Position numbers and translations under genes: made by a program
Notes under the pieces: generated by a model
The model's database searches: none
Seen by the model: only the letters and a program-made list of their open reading frames with translations
What the model was told of the DNA's origin: nothing
Origin: Microbacterium phyllosphaerae
GTDB lineage: Bacteria > Actinomycetota > Actinomycetes > Actinomycetales > Microbacteriaceae
Direction of reading: 5' to 3'
Assembly (NCBI RefSeq): GCF_017876435.1
Contig: NZ_JAGIOA010000001.1
Location: forward strand, 1,550,001 to 1,614,000
DNA: 64,000 nucleotides
Part shown: positions 39,694-48,142 of the stretch, piece by piece
Layout: each line of letters opens with the position of its first letter
Numbering within the stretch: position 1 is the stretch's first letter

Positions 39694-42600
39694 GTGCGGG
39701 TGTACCGGGGCGCCACCGTTGTCGACGGGACGGGCGTCGACCGGTTCATCGCCGATGTCGCCGTCGAAGGCGCGCGCGTCGTCGCGGTGATCCGCGAGGG
39801 CGACGAGAGCGTGCTCGAGCTTCCGGCGGCGGCGGTCGAGGTCGTCGCCACGGGCCTGGTGCTCGCGCCGGGGTTCATCGACATGCACGCGCACAGCGAG
39901 CTGGCGGTCCTTCAGGGTGCGAGGCACGAGGCGAAGATCCGACAGGGCGTGACCACTGAGGTGCTGGGGCAGGACGGCCTGGGCTACGCGCCTCTCGACG
40001 ATGCCACAGCGACGGTCATCCCTGCGCAGATCGCGGGCTGGAACGGCACGCCCGATGAGGTTCCGTGGCGCACGGTCGACGATCTCCTCACCGCCATCGA
40101 CGCGGTGTCGGTCGTCAATGCGGCGGTGCTGGTACCTCAGGGCAACCTACGGATGATGGTGGTCGGACACGAGAACCGTGCGGCGACGAACGATGAGATC
40201 GCCGCGATGTCCGACATCCTTGGCGCGGCGATGGACGCCGGCGCCTTCGGGATGTCGAGCGGACTGACCTACACGCCGGGGATGTACGCCGACACCGCCG
40301 AGCTCGAAGCGCTGTGTCGCGTCGTCGCCGAGCGGGGCGGATACTGGGCGCCGCACACGCGCAGCTACGGAGGGGCAGCACTGGATGCCTACCGCGAGGC
40401 GCTCGACATCGGTCGACGGACCGGATGCCCCATCCATCTCACGCACGCGACCATGAACTTCGTGCCGAACCGCGGTCGCGCCGACGAACTGCTCGCGCTC
40501 GTCGACGCCGCCATCGACGACGGCGTGGATGTCACCCTCGACACGTATCCGTATCTTCCGGGCGCGACGACACTCGCGGCCCTACTGCCCAGCAGGCTGG
40601 CTGAGAGAGGTGATCTGCTGGGCTCGATCGCCGCACTCGACGCCGAGGGGCGCGAGCTCGTGCGCGTCGAGTTGGAGGAGATCGGCTGCGACGGCTTCCA
40701 CGGCGAGCGGGCCGATTGGGAAGCGATCCAGATCTCCGGAACGGCCGATCCGGCTCTCGCGGATCTCGTGGGACGCACAGTCGCCGAGATCGCTGCCACG
40801 TCGGGCAGGCGCGCGGTGGACGTGGTCCTCGACACGATCCTCGCGGATGCCGGTGCGACCGGCATCCTCATGCACATCGGCGACGAGGACAACGTCCGAG
40901 CCATCATGCGCCACCCCCGCCACAGCGGAGGCAGCGACGGGATCCTGATCGGCGCTCGACCGCATCCGCGTGGCCGCGGCACGTTTCCTCGTTATCTCGG
41001 ACACTACGTGCGCGACCTCGGTGTCCTCACGCTCGAGGAGGCCGTCAGGCACCTGTCGGGCACGCCGGCCGCACGGCTCGGCCTCGATCGAGGAGACGCG
41101 CCTCGTGGCGTCATCCGCGAGGGGGCGACCGCGGATCTGGTGCTGTTCGATCCCGAGACCATCGCGGCGGGCGCGACCTTCGAATCACCCCACGCTGCGC
41201 CGATCGGGATCGCCGAGGTTCTGGTCGACGGTGTACCGGTCGTGATCGACGGAGCGGTCACGGGGGCCACTCCAGGGCGTGCGTTGCGGAGGACGCCTCC
41301 CGCGCATCGTGCGACAGTGCCGTTCGCTCCGTTCGAGATCGACCCGGCCGCGCCGCCGTTCGAGTGGACCGACGACACCCCGATCATCGCGCCTGCGGTG
41401 CTCGCCACGACGGCGTCGCGTCTGGGAAGCGTCTCCGCGGGCGACGCGTCGGGGCCAGCGATCTCGCTGCGGATCGACGAGTCCCTCGTGGCCGAGCCTT
41501 TCGCCGCCGGACGCGTCGGATCAGAGGCGTATCGGATCTCCGCGTCCGCAACGGGGATCGACGTCAGTGGAGCGAGCCCTGCCGGTGTCTTCCGCGGCGT
41601 CACGGTGCTGCGCCAGCTGCGCGAGCCGGGCGTCGCTCGCGCACGCATTCCCGCAGGGACCTGGCAGAGTGCTCCCGCCCACGGATGGCGCGGGGTGATG
41701 CTGGACGTCGCCAGGCACTTCCGCCCGGTCGCCGACCTGCGGCGACTGGTCGATCAGCTCGCCGATCACCATCTCACGGTTCTGCACCTGCACCTCACCG
41801 ACGACCAGGGGTGGCGCTTCGCCGTCCCCGGGTATCCGCGGCTGACCGAGATCGGTGCACGCCGCGAGTCGACGCAGCTCGGACACGGGCCGCTCGCCAC
41901 GGTGCTGCCCGGCGTCCACGAGGGGTACTACACCGACGCCGAGGTGCGCGATCTCGTCGCCTATGCCGCCGACCGGTTCGTCACGATCGTGCCGGAGGTC
42001 GAACTGCCGGGACACATCCAGGCCGGCCTCGCCGCCTATCCGGAGCTCGGCAACACCGATGTCGGAGAGCGTGTCACCGCGCCGTGGGAGCGCTTCGGCG
42101 TGAACCCGCGGACACTGGCCCCGACGGATGCGGCTCTCGCGTTCGGTCGGGCCGCGATCGACGCCCTGGTCGATCTCTTCGACTCGCCGTGGATCGGGAT
42201 CGGTGGCGACGAGGTGCCCGTGATCGAGTGGGAACGGAGTGCCGCGGCGGGGGAGCGGATGCGCGAGCTCGGCCTCGCGACCCCGCATGACGTGCAGCCG
42301 TGGTTCACGTCGCACTTCGTCGCGCACGTGCGCGCCCGCGGGCGCACGGCTCTCGCCTGGGACGAGGTGCTCGAGGGGGATGTGCCCGACGGCGTGGAGA
42401 TCCTCGCCTGGCGCGGGCCCGTCGCGATGCGGGAGGCGCTGCGACGTGGCATCCCGGTGATCGCATGCCCGGACCTCGAGGTGTACCTCGATTACCCGCA
42501 GGCGGATTCCGCCGAGGAGCCGATCCGGGTCGGACCGCCGCTGCCGATCGAACGCGCGTACACGCTGCGCGTCGAGGACGGCGCCTCCGGCGGACAGGCC

Positions 42601-42924
42601 AACGTCTGGACCGAGCACCTGCCGACCCGCGATCGGGTCGATTTCGCGCTGTTCCCGCGGCTCGCCGCGATCGCGGAGCGGCTGTGGGACGGAGGTGACC
42701 CTCCGCCGTTCGACGGGTTCGCGCGTCGGCTGCCCGTGCACCTTCGACGGCTCGCGGATGCGGGGGTGCGGTATCGTCCTCTCGACGGTCCGACGCCTGT
42801 GCAGCGACGGCCCGGGGTACCAGGCAAGCCTCTGACGAGGGAGGCGCGCGAGGAGATCGTCGCCGGCCTCGTCACCCGTCTGAGGGAGCGGTCGCCCGCC
42901 GCGGCCGAGTCGCCCTCATCCTGA
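39694..42924 (+). CDS. Fusion of N-acyl-D-amino-acid deacylase-like amidohydrolase and GH20 beta-N-acetylhexosaminidase
   Basis: A 1076-residue uninterrupted fusion. Residues 1-530 are a D-aminoacylase-type amidohydrolase: HAH at 65-67, His221, His251 and the GGSDG Asp near 415. The metal-bridging Cys of classical D-aminoacylases is replaced by Asp94 (GQDG). After a Pro-rich linker (about 530-560), residues about 565-650 form the GH20 N-terminal domain and about 655-1010 the GH20 catalytic barrel, with Asp839-Glu840 in GGDEVP and the LHLHLTDDQGWR strand. No signal peptide, so it should be cytoplasmic. The start GTG 39694 follows GGAG by six bases; GTG 39670 is possible. No frameshift or internal stop separates the domains. 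Confidence 0.85.
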   Translation: MRVYRGATVVDGTGVDRFIADVAVEGARVVAVIREGDESVLELPAAAVEVVATGLVLAPGFIDMHAHSELAVLQGARHEAKIRQGVTTEVLGQDGLGYAPLDDATATVIPAQIAGWNGTPDEVPWRTVDDLLTAIDAVSVVNAAVLVPQGNLRMMVVGHENRAATNDEIAAMSDILGAAMDAGAFGMSSGLTYTPGMYADTAELEALCRVVAERGGYWAPHTRSYGGAALDAYREALDIGRRTGCPIHLTHATMNFVPNRGRADELLALVDAAIDDGVDVTLDTYPYLPGATTLAALLPSRLAERGDLLGSIAALDAEGRELVRVELEEIGCDGFHGERADWEAIQISGTADPALADLVGRTVAEIAATSGRRAVDVVLDTILADAGATGILMHIGDEDNVRAIMRHPRHSGGSDGILIGARPHPRGRGTFPRYLGHYVRDLGVLTLEEAVRHLSGTPAARLGLDRGDAPRGVIREGATADLVLFDPETIAAGATFESPHAAPIGIAEVLVDGVPVVIDGAVTGATPGRALRRTPPAHRATVPFAPFEIDPAAPPFEWTDDTPIIAPAVLATTASRLGSVSAGDASGPAISLRIDESLVAEPFAAGRVGSEAYRISASATGIDVSGASPAGVFRGVTVLRQLREPGVARARIPAGTWQSAPAHGWRGVMLDVARHFRPVADLRRLVDQLADHHLTVLHLHLTDDQGWRFAVPGYPRLTEIGARRESTQLGHGPLATVLPGVHEGYYTDAEVRDLVAYAADRFVTIVPEVELPGHIQAGLAAYPELGNTDVGERVTAPWERFGVNPRTLAPTDAALAFGRAAIDALVDLFDSPWIGIGGDEVPVIEWERSAAAGERMRELGLATPHDVQPWFTSHFVAHVRARGRTALAWDEVLEGDVPDGVEILAWRGPVAMREALRRGIPVIACPDLEVYLDYPQADSAEEPIRVGPPLPIERAYTLRVEDGASGGQANVWTEHLPTRDRVDFALFPRLAAIAERLWDGGDPPPFDGFARRLPVHLRRLADAGVRYRPLDGPTPVQRRPGVPGKPLTREAREEIVAGLVTRLRERSPAAAESPSS

Positions 42925-42977
42925 TGTAACGTTTCGGTAACCCTCCCCGCGCCACTGCGGGCAGGGGTTGCGTAATT

Positions 42978-43002
42978 TTTGTTCGTAAGGTCTACTAACA
43001 AA
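42978..43002. promoter_or_regulatory. Inverted repeat, probable ROK repressor operator
   Basis: TTTGTTCGTA (42978-42987) and TACTAACAAA (42993-43002) form a 10-base dyad with one mismatch and a 5-base centre, ending one base before the ATG of the ROK regulator. Confidence 0.6.
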
Positions 43003-43003
43003 C

Positions 43004-44191
43004 ATGTCCGTATCGGATGAATCGCGTTCATCGACGTCGCCAGACTTCGTCGGTGCGAGCTCACACGCCTTCGGCCCCGGGCGCCATCTGCGTTCCCGTT
43101 CGAAGGTCCTCCCGGAGCACGCGCGCGGTCACAATCGCGCACTCGTGCTGCAGACGCTGTACCACTCGGGGGCGATGAGCCGCGCCGATCTCTCGCGGGA
43201 GACCGGGCTGACCCGCGTCACCATATCCGACCTCGTCGCGGAGTTCATCGCCGACGGCATCGTGATCGAGATGGGAGTGCGTGAGACGGTCGGACCGGGC
43301 AAGCCGCCCATCCTCATCGACATCGACCGCGTCGGCCACCAGATCATCGGTCTCGACCTCTCCGGACCCCACGCCTTCGTCGGAGCTCTGCTGAGCCTCG
43401 ACGGCGATGTGCTCGAGCGACGGGAGGTCCCACGCCCCGAGACGGCTGACGGAGACGCCGCATACGCCGCGACTCTCGAGCTCGCCCGCGCCCTCGCGGC
43501 GACCGCGACGCAGCCCGTCCTCGGCGTCGGGATCGGCACTCCCGGTGTCGTGCGCCCCGACGGCGTCGTGCTCAGCTCGCCCAACCTCGGGTGGAGCAAC
43601 CTGCCGCTCGAGGCGAAGCTGGGGATCGATCTCGACCTGCCCGTGCTGGTGCGCAACGACGCCAACGCCGCCGTGCTCGCCGAGTACACGTTCGGTGAGG
43701 CCAAGGCCGACTTCATGCTCATCAAGATCGGGCGAGGCGTGGGCGCCGGCGTCATCACCGGCAGCCAGCCGCTGCTCGGCAGCCGATTCGCCGCCGGTGA
43801 GATCGGTCACGTCGTGGTCGGCACCGACGGAGGACCCCGCTGCGCCTGCGGCAAGGACGGCTGCCTCGAGGCTTGGCTGAGCGAGACACGGCTCCGCCCG
43901 GCGATCGATGCCGCGCCGACTTCGCGTGACGAGATCCTGCGCGACGCCGGCACGCGGATGGGCATCGCGATCGCCCCGATCGTGGCCGCACTCGACCTGT
44001 CGGAGGTGGTGCTGTCCGGACCAGGCGACCTGCTCGACGGCGTGCTCATCGAGGCGGCGGTCGAGACGCTTCACGCGCGCACGCTCGAGGGAGTCTTCGA
44101 GGATGCACTGATCCGGCGCACCCATCAGGACGACATCGTGCTGCGGGGCGCCGCGGTGATGGTCCTCTCCAGCCAGCTGGGCGTCTCGTGA
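43004..44191 (+). CDS. ROK family transcriptional regulator (NagC-like)
   Basis: A 395-residue ROK repressor. A winged helix-turn-helix (about residues 45-100, SRADLSRETGLTRVTISDLV) precedes a sugar-kinase-like ROK domain with the zinc motif CACGKDGCLE and an ATPase-like N-terminal strand (GLDLSGPHAFVGAL). Such proteins sense amino sugars or other sugars. It sits between the deacylase-GH20 fusion and an amino-sugar kinase/NagB pair, so an N-acetylglucosamine-type ligand is likely. A dyad overlapping its own promoter indicates autoregulation. Confidence 0.85.
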   Translation: MSVSDESRSSTSPDFVGASSHAFGPGRHLRSRSKVLPEHARGHNRALVLQTLYHSGAMSRADLSRETGLTRVTISDLVAEFIADGIVIEMGVRETVGPGKPPILIDIDRVGHQIIGLDLSGPHAFVGALLSLDGDVLERREVPRPETADGDAAYAATLELARALAATATQPVLGVGIGTPGVVRPDGVVLSSPNLGWSNLPLEAKLGIDLDLPVLVRNDANAAVLAEYTFGEAKADFMLIKIGRGVGAGVITGSQPLLGSRFAAGEIGHVVVGTDGGPRCACGKDGCLEAWLSETRLRPAIDAAPTSRDEILRDAGTRMGIAIAPIVAALDLSEVVLSGPGDLLDGVLIEAAVETLHARTLEGVFEDALIRRTHQDDIVLRGAAVMVLSSQLGVS

Positions 44192-44231
44192 CCCGCGAGC
44201 TGGCCCCCGTCGTGAGCAGGAGCATCATCCG

Positions 44232-45197
44232 ATGACGGCCGCGATCGACGTCGACCTGGCCGGTCGGCGGATTCGAGTGGGCCTGGACGTCGGCGGCACC
44301 AAGATCGACGCGGTGGCGGTGGGGCCCGAGGGAGAGATCCTGGCACGCCTTCGCCGTCCGACGGGATGGGGCGAGGACGCGGTCGTCGTCAGCGTCGTCG
44401 AGGCCGTCGACGCGCTGGCCGCCGAAGGCGGTTTCACCCGCTCGGCCATCGAGTCGGTGGGTGTCGGAATCCCGGGGCTCGTCGACGCCGACACGGGGCG
44501 AGTGCTGCATGCGGTGAACCTCGGGGTCGAGTCGCTCGATCTCGCGGGACTCGCCGGTCGTCAGCTCGGGATACCCGTGCGCGTCGAGAACGATGTGAAG
44601 GCCGCCGCACTCGGCGCCGCAGTGCTGCGCGGCATCGAGGGCTCCATGGCCTACCTGAACCTCGGCACCGGGGTGGCGGCCGGAATCGTCGTGGACGGCA
44701 CCATCTGGCGCGGAGCGCGAGGAACCGCCGGCGAGGTCGGGCATCTCTCGGTCGATCCGAACGGGCGTCTCTGCGGCTGCGGTCAACGCGGCTGCATCGA
44801 GACGTTCTGCGGCGGAGGAGCGCTGGCACGCGCCTGGGATCGACCCGGTGCGCTGCCGGTGCGCGACATCCTCGATTCCGCGGACGCCGGCGACGAGCAC
44901 GCGATGGCGCTCCGTGCCGATCTCTTCCACGGAGGTGCTGCCGCGGTGCGAGCGCTCGTGCTCTCGGCGGATGTCGAGCGCGTCATCATCGGCGGTGGGC
45001 TCACCTCGCTCGGTGACCGTCTCCACGCCGGCATCCGTGCCGCCCTCCGAAGCGGAGCCGAGGCCTCCGCGTTCATGCGTTCCCTGCACCTCGACGAGCG
45101 GATCGAACTGCTCCCCGCCGGTTCCCCCGCTGCCGCCTTCGGCGCGGCGGTCGTCGGCGCCACCACCCCCACGAAGGAGATCGTGTCCCATGGCTGA
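44232..45197 (+). CDS. ROK family sugar kinase, probable N-acetylglucosamine kinase
   Basis: A 321-residue ROK kinase without a DNA-binding domain. It has the phosphate-binding GLDVGGTKIDAVAVG at residues 17-31, the zinc motif CGCGQRGCIE and the catalytic-Asp region of ROK kinases (VENDVKAAALGA). The gene overlaps nagB by eight bases. With NagA (second operon) and NagB present, phosphorylation of free N-acetylglucosamine released by the GH20 domains is the natural role, though glucose or another hexose cannot be excluded. GGAG lies 9 bases before the ATG. Confidence 0.83.
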   Translation: MTAAIDVDLAGRRIRVGLDVGGTKIDAVAVGPEGEILARLRRPTGWGEDAVVVSVVEAVDALAAEGGFTRSAIESVGVGIPGLVDADTGRVLHAVNLGVESLDLAGLAGRQLGIPVRVENDVKAAALGAAVLRGIEGSMAYLNLGTGVAAGIVVDGTIWRGARGTAGEVGHLSVDPNGRLCGCGQRGCIETFCGGGALARAWDRPGALPVRDILDSADAGDEHAMALRADLFHGGAAAVRALVLSADVERVIIGGGLTSLGDRLHAGIRAALRSGAEASAFMRSLHLDERIELLPAGSPAAAFGAAVVGATTPTKEIVSHG

Positions 45198-45969
45198 AGT
45201 CGTCATCGTCGAGAACGCCGAAGCTGCGGGCGCCCTGGTCGCCGCAGAGATCGTCGACCTGATCGACGCTCGTGCGGACGCCGTGCTCGGTCTCGCGACG
45301 GGGTCGACCCCGCTCCCGGTCTACCAGGCGCTGCGCGCCCGACTCGCCGGTCGTGACGTCTCACAGGTGCGCGGTTTCGCGCTCGACGAGTACGTCGGAC
45401 TCGACCCTGCGCACTCCGAGAGCTACCGGTCGGTGATCACTCGCGAGGTCGTCGAGCCTCTCGGCCTCGATCCGACCCGCATCCACGTGCCCAACGGTGC
45501 GCAGGCCACGATCCAGCACGCGGGCGACGATTACGAGCACGCGATCGACGCGGCCGGCGGCGTCGACCTTCAGATCCTCGGCATCGGCACCGATGGCCAC
45601 ATCGGGTTCAACGAGCCCGGTTCGTCTTTCGCATCCCGCACTCGTGTGAAGACCCTCACGGAGCAGACCCGCGAAGACAACGCGCGCTTCTTCGACTCGA
45701 TCGACGACGTGCCGCGCCACTGCATCACACAGGGCCTGGGGACGATCCTGCGCGCCCGTCACCTCGTGCTGCTCGCCTTCGGTGAGGGCAAGGCTCAGGC
45801 CGTGGCGGATGCCGTCGAGGGACCGCTTTCGGCGATCCTCCCAGGATCCGCGATCCAGCTGCACCCGCACGCGACCGTCGTGGTCGACGAGGCCGCTGCG
45901 TCGCGCCTGAAGCTCGCCGACTACTACCGCTACACCTACGCGAACAAGCCCGCGTGGCAGGGGATCTGA
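45190..45969 (+). CDS. nagB: Glucosamine-6-phosphate deaminase
   Basis: A 259-residue enzyme converting glucosamine-6-phosphate to fructose-6-phosphate and ammonia, the last step of amino-sugar catabolism. Family marks are LATGSTPLPVYQAL, FALDEYVGLDP with the catalytic Asp, and IGTDGHIGFNEPG with the catalytic His and Glu. The length is slightly short at the C-terminus compared with the allosteric E. coli enzyme. ATG 45190 overlaps the kinase stop by eight bases and follows AAGGAG. It converges on the Nudix gene with an 11-base gap. Confidence 0.93.
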   Translation: MAEVVIVENAEAAGALVAAEIVDLIDARADAVLGLATGSTPLPVYQALRARLAGRDVSQVRGFALDEYVGLDPAHSESYRSVITREVVEPLGLDPTRIHVPNGAQATIQHAGDDYEHAIDAAGGVDLQILGIGTDGHIGFNEPGSSFASRTRVKTLTEQTREDNARFFDSIDDVPRHCITQGLGTILRARHLVLLAFGEGKAQAVADAVEGPLSAILPGSAIQLHPHATVVVDEAAASRLKLADYYRYTYANKPAWQGI

Positions 45970-45980
45970 GGCCTCGGCCG

Positions 45981-46388
45981 TCAGTGACCGGCTGAGGGCC
46001 ACGCGATCGGGAGCAGGTGCTCCACGCTGAGCGGGGCCAGCGGCAGCGTCTCGGCATCATCCGGGGTGATCCACCGCAGCTCTGCCAGCTCGGCCTGCAC
46101 GACGACCTCGGCAGCGGCGATCGAGACTGAGAACGCGTCGGCCACGACCCGATGACCGGGTTCGTTCGCGGCTTCGGAGACGAACGTGCCCAGGGGCTCG
46201 AGGTCGCCTTCGTCGAGGCGAAGGCCGAGCTCTTCATGCAGCTCGCGGATCAGAGTCTGCGACGCGGTCTCACCCGGTTCAGGCTTGCCGCCCGGCTGCA
46301 TGAAGCGGGTCGTGCCCTGCTTGCGGACCACCAGAACACGGCCGGCGTCGTCGACGATCACCGCCGCACTCACCCGGATGTCAGGCAT
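45981..46388 (-). CDS. Nudix hydrolase
   Basis: A 135-residue Nudix protein. The Nudix box GGKPEPGETASQTLIRELHE followed by ELGL fits the pattern Gx5Ex7REUxEExGU in full. These enzymes cleave nucleoside diphosphates linked to another moiety; the target is unknown. Its ATG overlaps the stop of the upstream FAD oxidase by eight bases, so it is the last gene of a three-gene overlapping operon. A longer frame to 46541 is inside the oxidase and is not part of it. Confidence 0.85.
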   Translation of the reverse strand: MPDIRVSAAVIVDDAGRVLVVRKQGTTRFMQPGGKPEPGETASQTLIRELHEELGLRLDEGDLEPLGTFVSEAANEPGHRVVADAFSVSIAAAEVVVQAELAELRWITPDDAETLPLAPLSVEHLLPIAWPSAGH

Positions 46389-47745
46389 CGACCGCGAAGA
46401 CCTTGCCGGGGTTGAGGATGCCGTGCGGATCGAAGACCCGGGTGATCTGACGCTGCAGCTCCCACTGATCGTCGCCGAGTTCATCGGCCAGCCAGCGGCT
46501 CTTGAGGGTCCCGATCCCGTGCTCGCCTGTGAGTGTGCCACCCAGGGCGATCGCGGCGCGGAACAGCTCGTCTGCGGCCGCCCAGACCTCTGCGGGAGGC
46601 TCCGCGCCCTCGAAGATGAAGTTGGGGTGCAGGTTTCCGTCGCCCGCGTGTGCGACCGTCGGGATGGTCATCGAGTGGGCTTTCTCGATACGGGCGATCT
46701 CGTCGAACATCGCAGGCATGGCGCTGCGGGGCACCGAGACGTCCTCGATGAGGGTGGTGCCGAGAGCGGACATCGCCGGATGCATCGCACGGCGGATGGC
46801 GAGCAGCCGCTCGCCCTCCTCGCGGTCATGGGAGACCTGGGTCTCGCCGTGGTGCGCGGTGAGGATCGACTCGATCGTGGCGGCCTCGGTGATCGCCGCA
46901 GGTCCGTCGGTCTGAATGGTCAGCTGGGCGCTGCCCGCGGAGGGAGAGGGAAGATCGAGCAGCGCGGCGACGGCGGCGAGGCTCGCCGCGTCCATGAGCT
47001 CCATGATCGCGGGCTGGACGCCCGACGCCGTCACCGCGGCGGATGCCGCCGCTGCGGAGCGCACGTCGGGGAACGTCGCGGTGACCGTGCAGGTCGTGCC
47101 TTCGACGAGGCGGCGGAGTTTCAGGGTCGCACCGACGACGACGCCGAGGGTTCCCTCCGAGCCGATCACGAGCGAGGTGAGGTCGAGTCCGGTGACGCCC
47201 TTGACACTGCGGTGACCGAGGTGGAGCAGGCGGCCGTCGGCGAGCACGAGGTCGAGGCCGAGCACCGCATCGCGGACCACCCCGTATTTCGCGCAGAGGA
47301 GACCGCCCGCGCCGGTGGCGATGTTGCCGCCCACGGTCGAGATGGCCCGGCTCGCAGGGTCGGGCGCCCACCACAGACCGTGCTCGGCGAGAAGGTCGTT
47401 CAGGTCGGCGTTCAGGATCCCGGGTTCGACCACGGCGAGCAGGTCGTCGGCGCGGATCTCGTGGACCGCGGTCATGCGTCGGGTGGAGAGGACGATCTCG
47501 CCCGCGCCGCCGTTGGCAGCACCGGCGAGGCCGGTGCCGGCCCCTCGCACCACGACCGGCGTGAGCGTCTCGGAGGCGATGCGCATCACGGACTGGACGT
47601 GCTCGACGGTCTCGGCATGGACGACGGCGATCGGACGGCCCGTCGAGGCATGCCCTGACTGATCAGCGCGGGCGTCGTCGAGCGACGCAGGATCGGTGTC
47701 GACGAGCGCGCCGAGAACCGTGGTCAGCCGGTCGAGCACGCTCAT
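46381..47745 (-). CDS. FAD-linked oxidase, D-lactate/glycolate dehydrogenase (GlcD) type
   Basis: A 454-residue flavoprotein of the GlcD/FAD-linked oxidase family, acting on a 2-hydroxy acid such as D-lactate or glycolate. The PP-loop FAD domain spans about residues 35-215 (VVVRGAGTGLAGAANG, TVGGNIATGAGG, and the GSEGTLGVV loop). The C-terminal domain contains HAGDGNLHPN, a conserved metal/substrate His motif, and GEHGIG. The Cys-rich iron-sulphur domain is not attached. Start ATG 47745 overlaps the YrdB stop (ATGA). D-lactate is a product of muramic acid breakdown, but no etherase is nearby, so that link is speculation. Confidence 0.85.
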   Translation of the reverse strand: MSVLDRLTTVLGALVDTDPASLDDARADQSGHASTGRPIAVVHAETVEHVQSVMRIASETLTPVVVRGAGTGLAGAANGGAGEIVLSTRRMTAVHEIRADDLLAVVEPGILNADLNDLLAEHGLWWAPDPASRAISTVGGNIATGAGGLLCAKYGVVRDAVLGLDLVLADGRLLHLGHRSVKGVTGLDLTSLVIGSEGTLGVVVGATLKLRRLVEGTTCTVTATFPDVRSAAAASAAVTASGVQPAIMELMDAASLAAVAALLDLPSPSAGSAQLTIQTDGPAAITEAATIESILTAHHGETQVSHDREEGERLLAIRRAMHPAMSALGTTLIEDVSVPRSAMPAMFDEIARIEKAHSMTIPTVAHAGDGNLHPNFIFEGAEPPAEVWAAADELFRAAIALGGTLTGEHGIGTLKSRWLADELGDDQWELQRQITRVFDPHGILNPGKVFAVDA

Positions 47746-48113
47746 GCGATGCGACGCCGTCCGCTGACGACACCGGCGCCGACGGCGACCACGGCGAAGG
47801 CGATGCCGATGAACGGCTGGTCCATGAGCCACCAGGCGATCGTGACGCCGACATAGATCAGCAGTTCGACGGCCGCGCGGAGGAACGGGTGCAGGCGCAG
47901 CACAGCGCGAGGCGAGATGAAGAGAGCCCAGATCAGGATCACGACCACCGGGGTGCCGATGCCGAGGACGATGTTCCAGGGGAACGGCCACGTGAAGAAT
48001 CCCCAGAGCGCGAGGCTGCCCACGGCGACGACCAGGACGATCGAGCGGATGATGTCGAGCGGAGCGATCTTCGGGCGCTCGACGCCGGGGACGGAAGCGG
48101 GATCCTGAGGCAT
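47742..48113 (-). CDS. YrdB-like (DUF2568) membrane protein
   Basis: A 123-residue protein with four hydrophobic segments (about 19-38, 45-65, 78-98, 100-118) and an Arg-rich C-terminus. It fits the YrdB/DUF2568 group of small membrane proteins of unknown function. It is the first gene of the operon with the FAD oxidase and Nudix hydrolase; its stop overlaps the oxidase start by four bases. TAGACT spaced six bases from its ATG indicates leaderless transcription. Confidence 0.7.
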   Translation of the reverse strand: MPQDPASVPGVERPKIAPLDIIRSIVLVVAVGSLALWGFFTWPFPWNIVLGIGTPVVVILIWALFISPRAVLRLHPFLRAAVELLIYVGVTIAWWLMDQPFIGIAFAVVAVGAGVVSGRRRIA

Positions 48114-48119
48114 GGATCC

Positions 48120-48125
48120 AGTCTA
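48120..48125 (-). promoter_or_regulatory. -10 box of leaderless promoter for the YrdB-oxidase-Nudix operon
   Basis: TAGACT on the minus strand, six bases before the ATG at 48113. Confidence 0.55.
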
Positions 48126-48142
48126 TTCGCCGTGATGACGCG

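Noticed and set aside
38026..46388. The D-amino-acid and amino-sugar cluster as a horizontally acquired island.
   Set aside because: Base composition and codon use look like the neighbouring genes, and no integrase, tRNA or repeat borders are visible.
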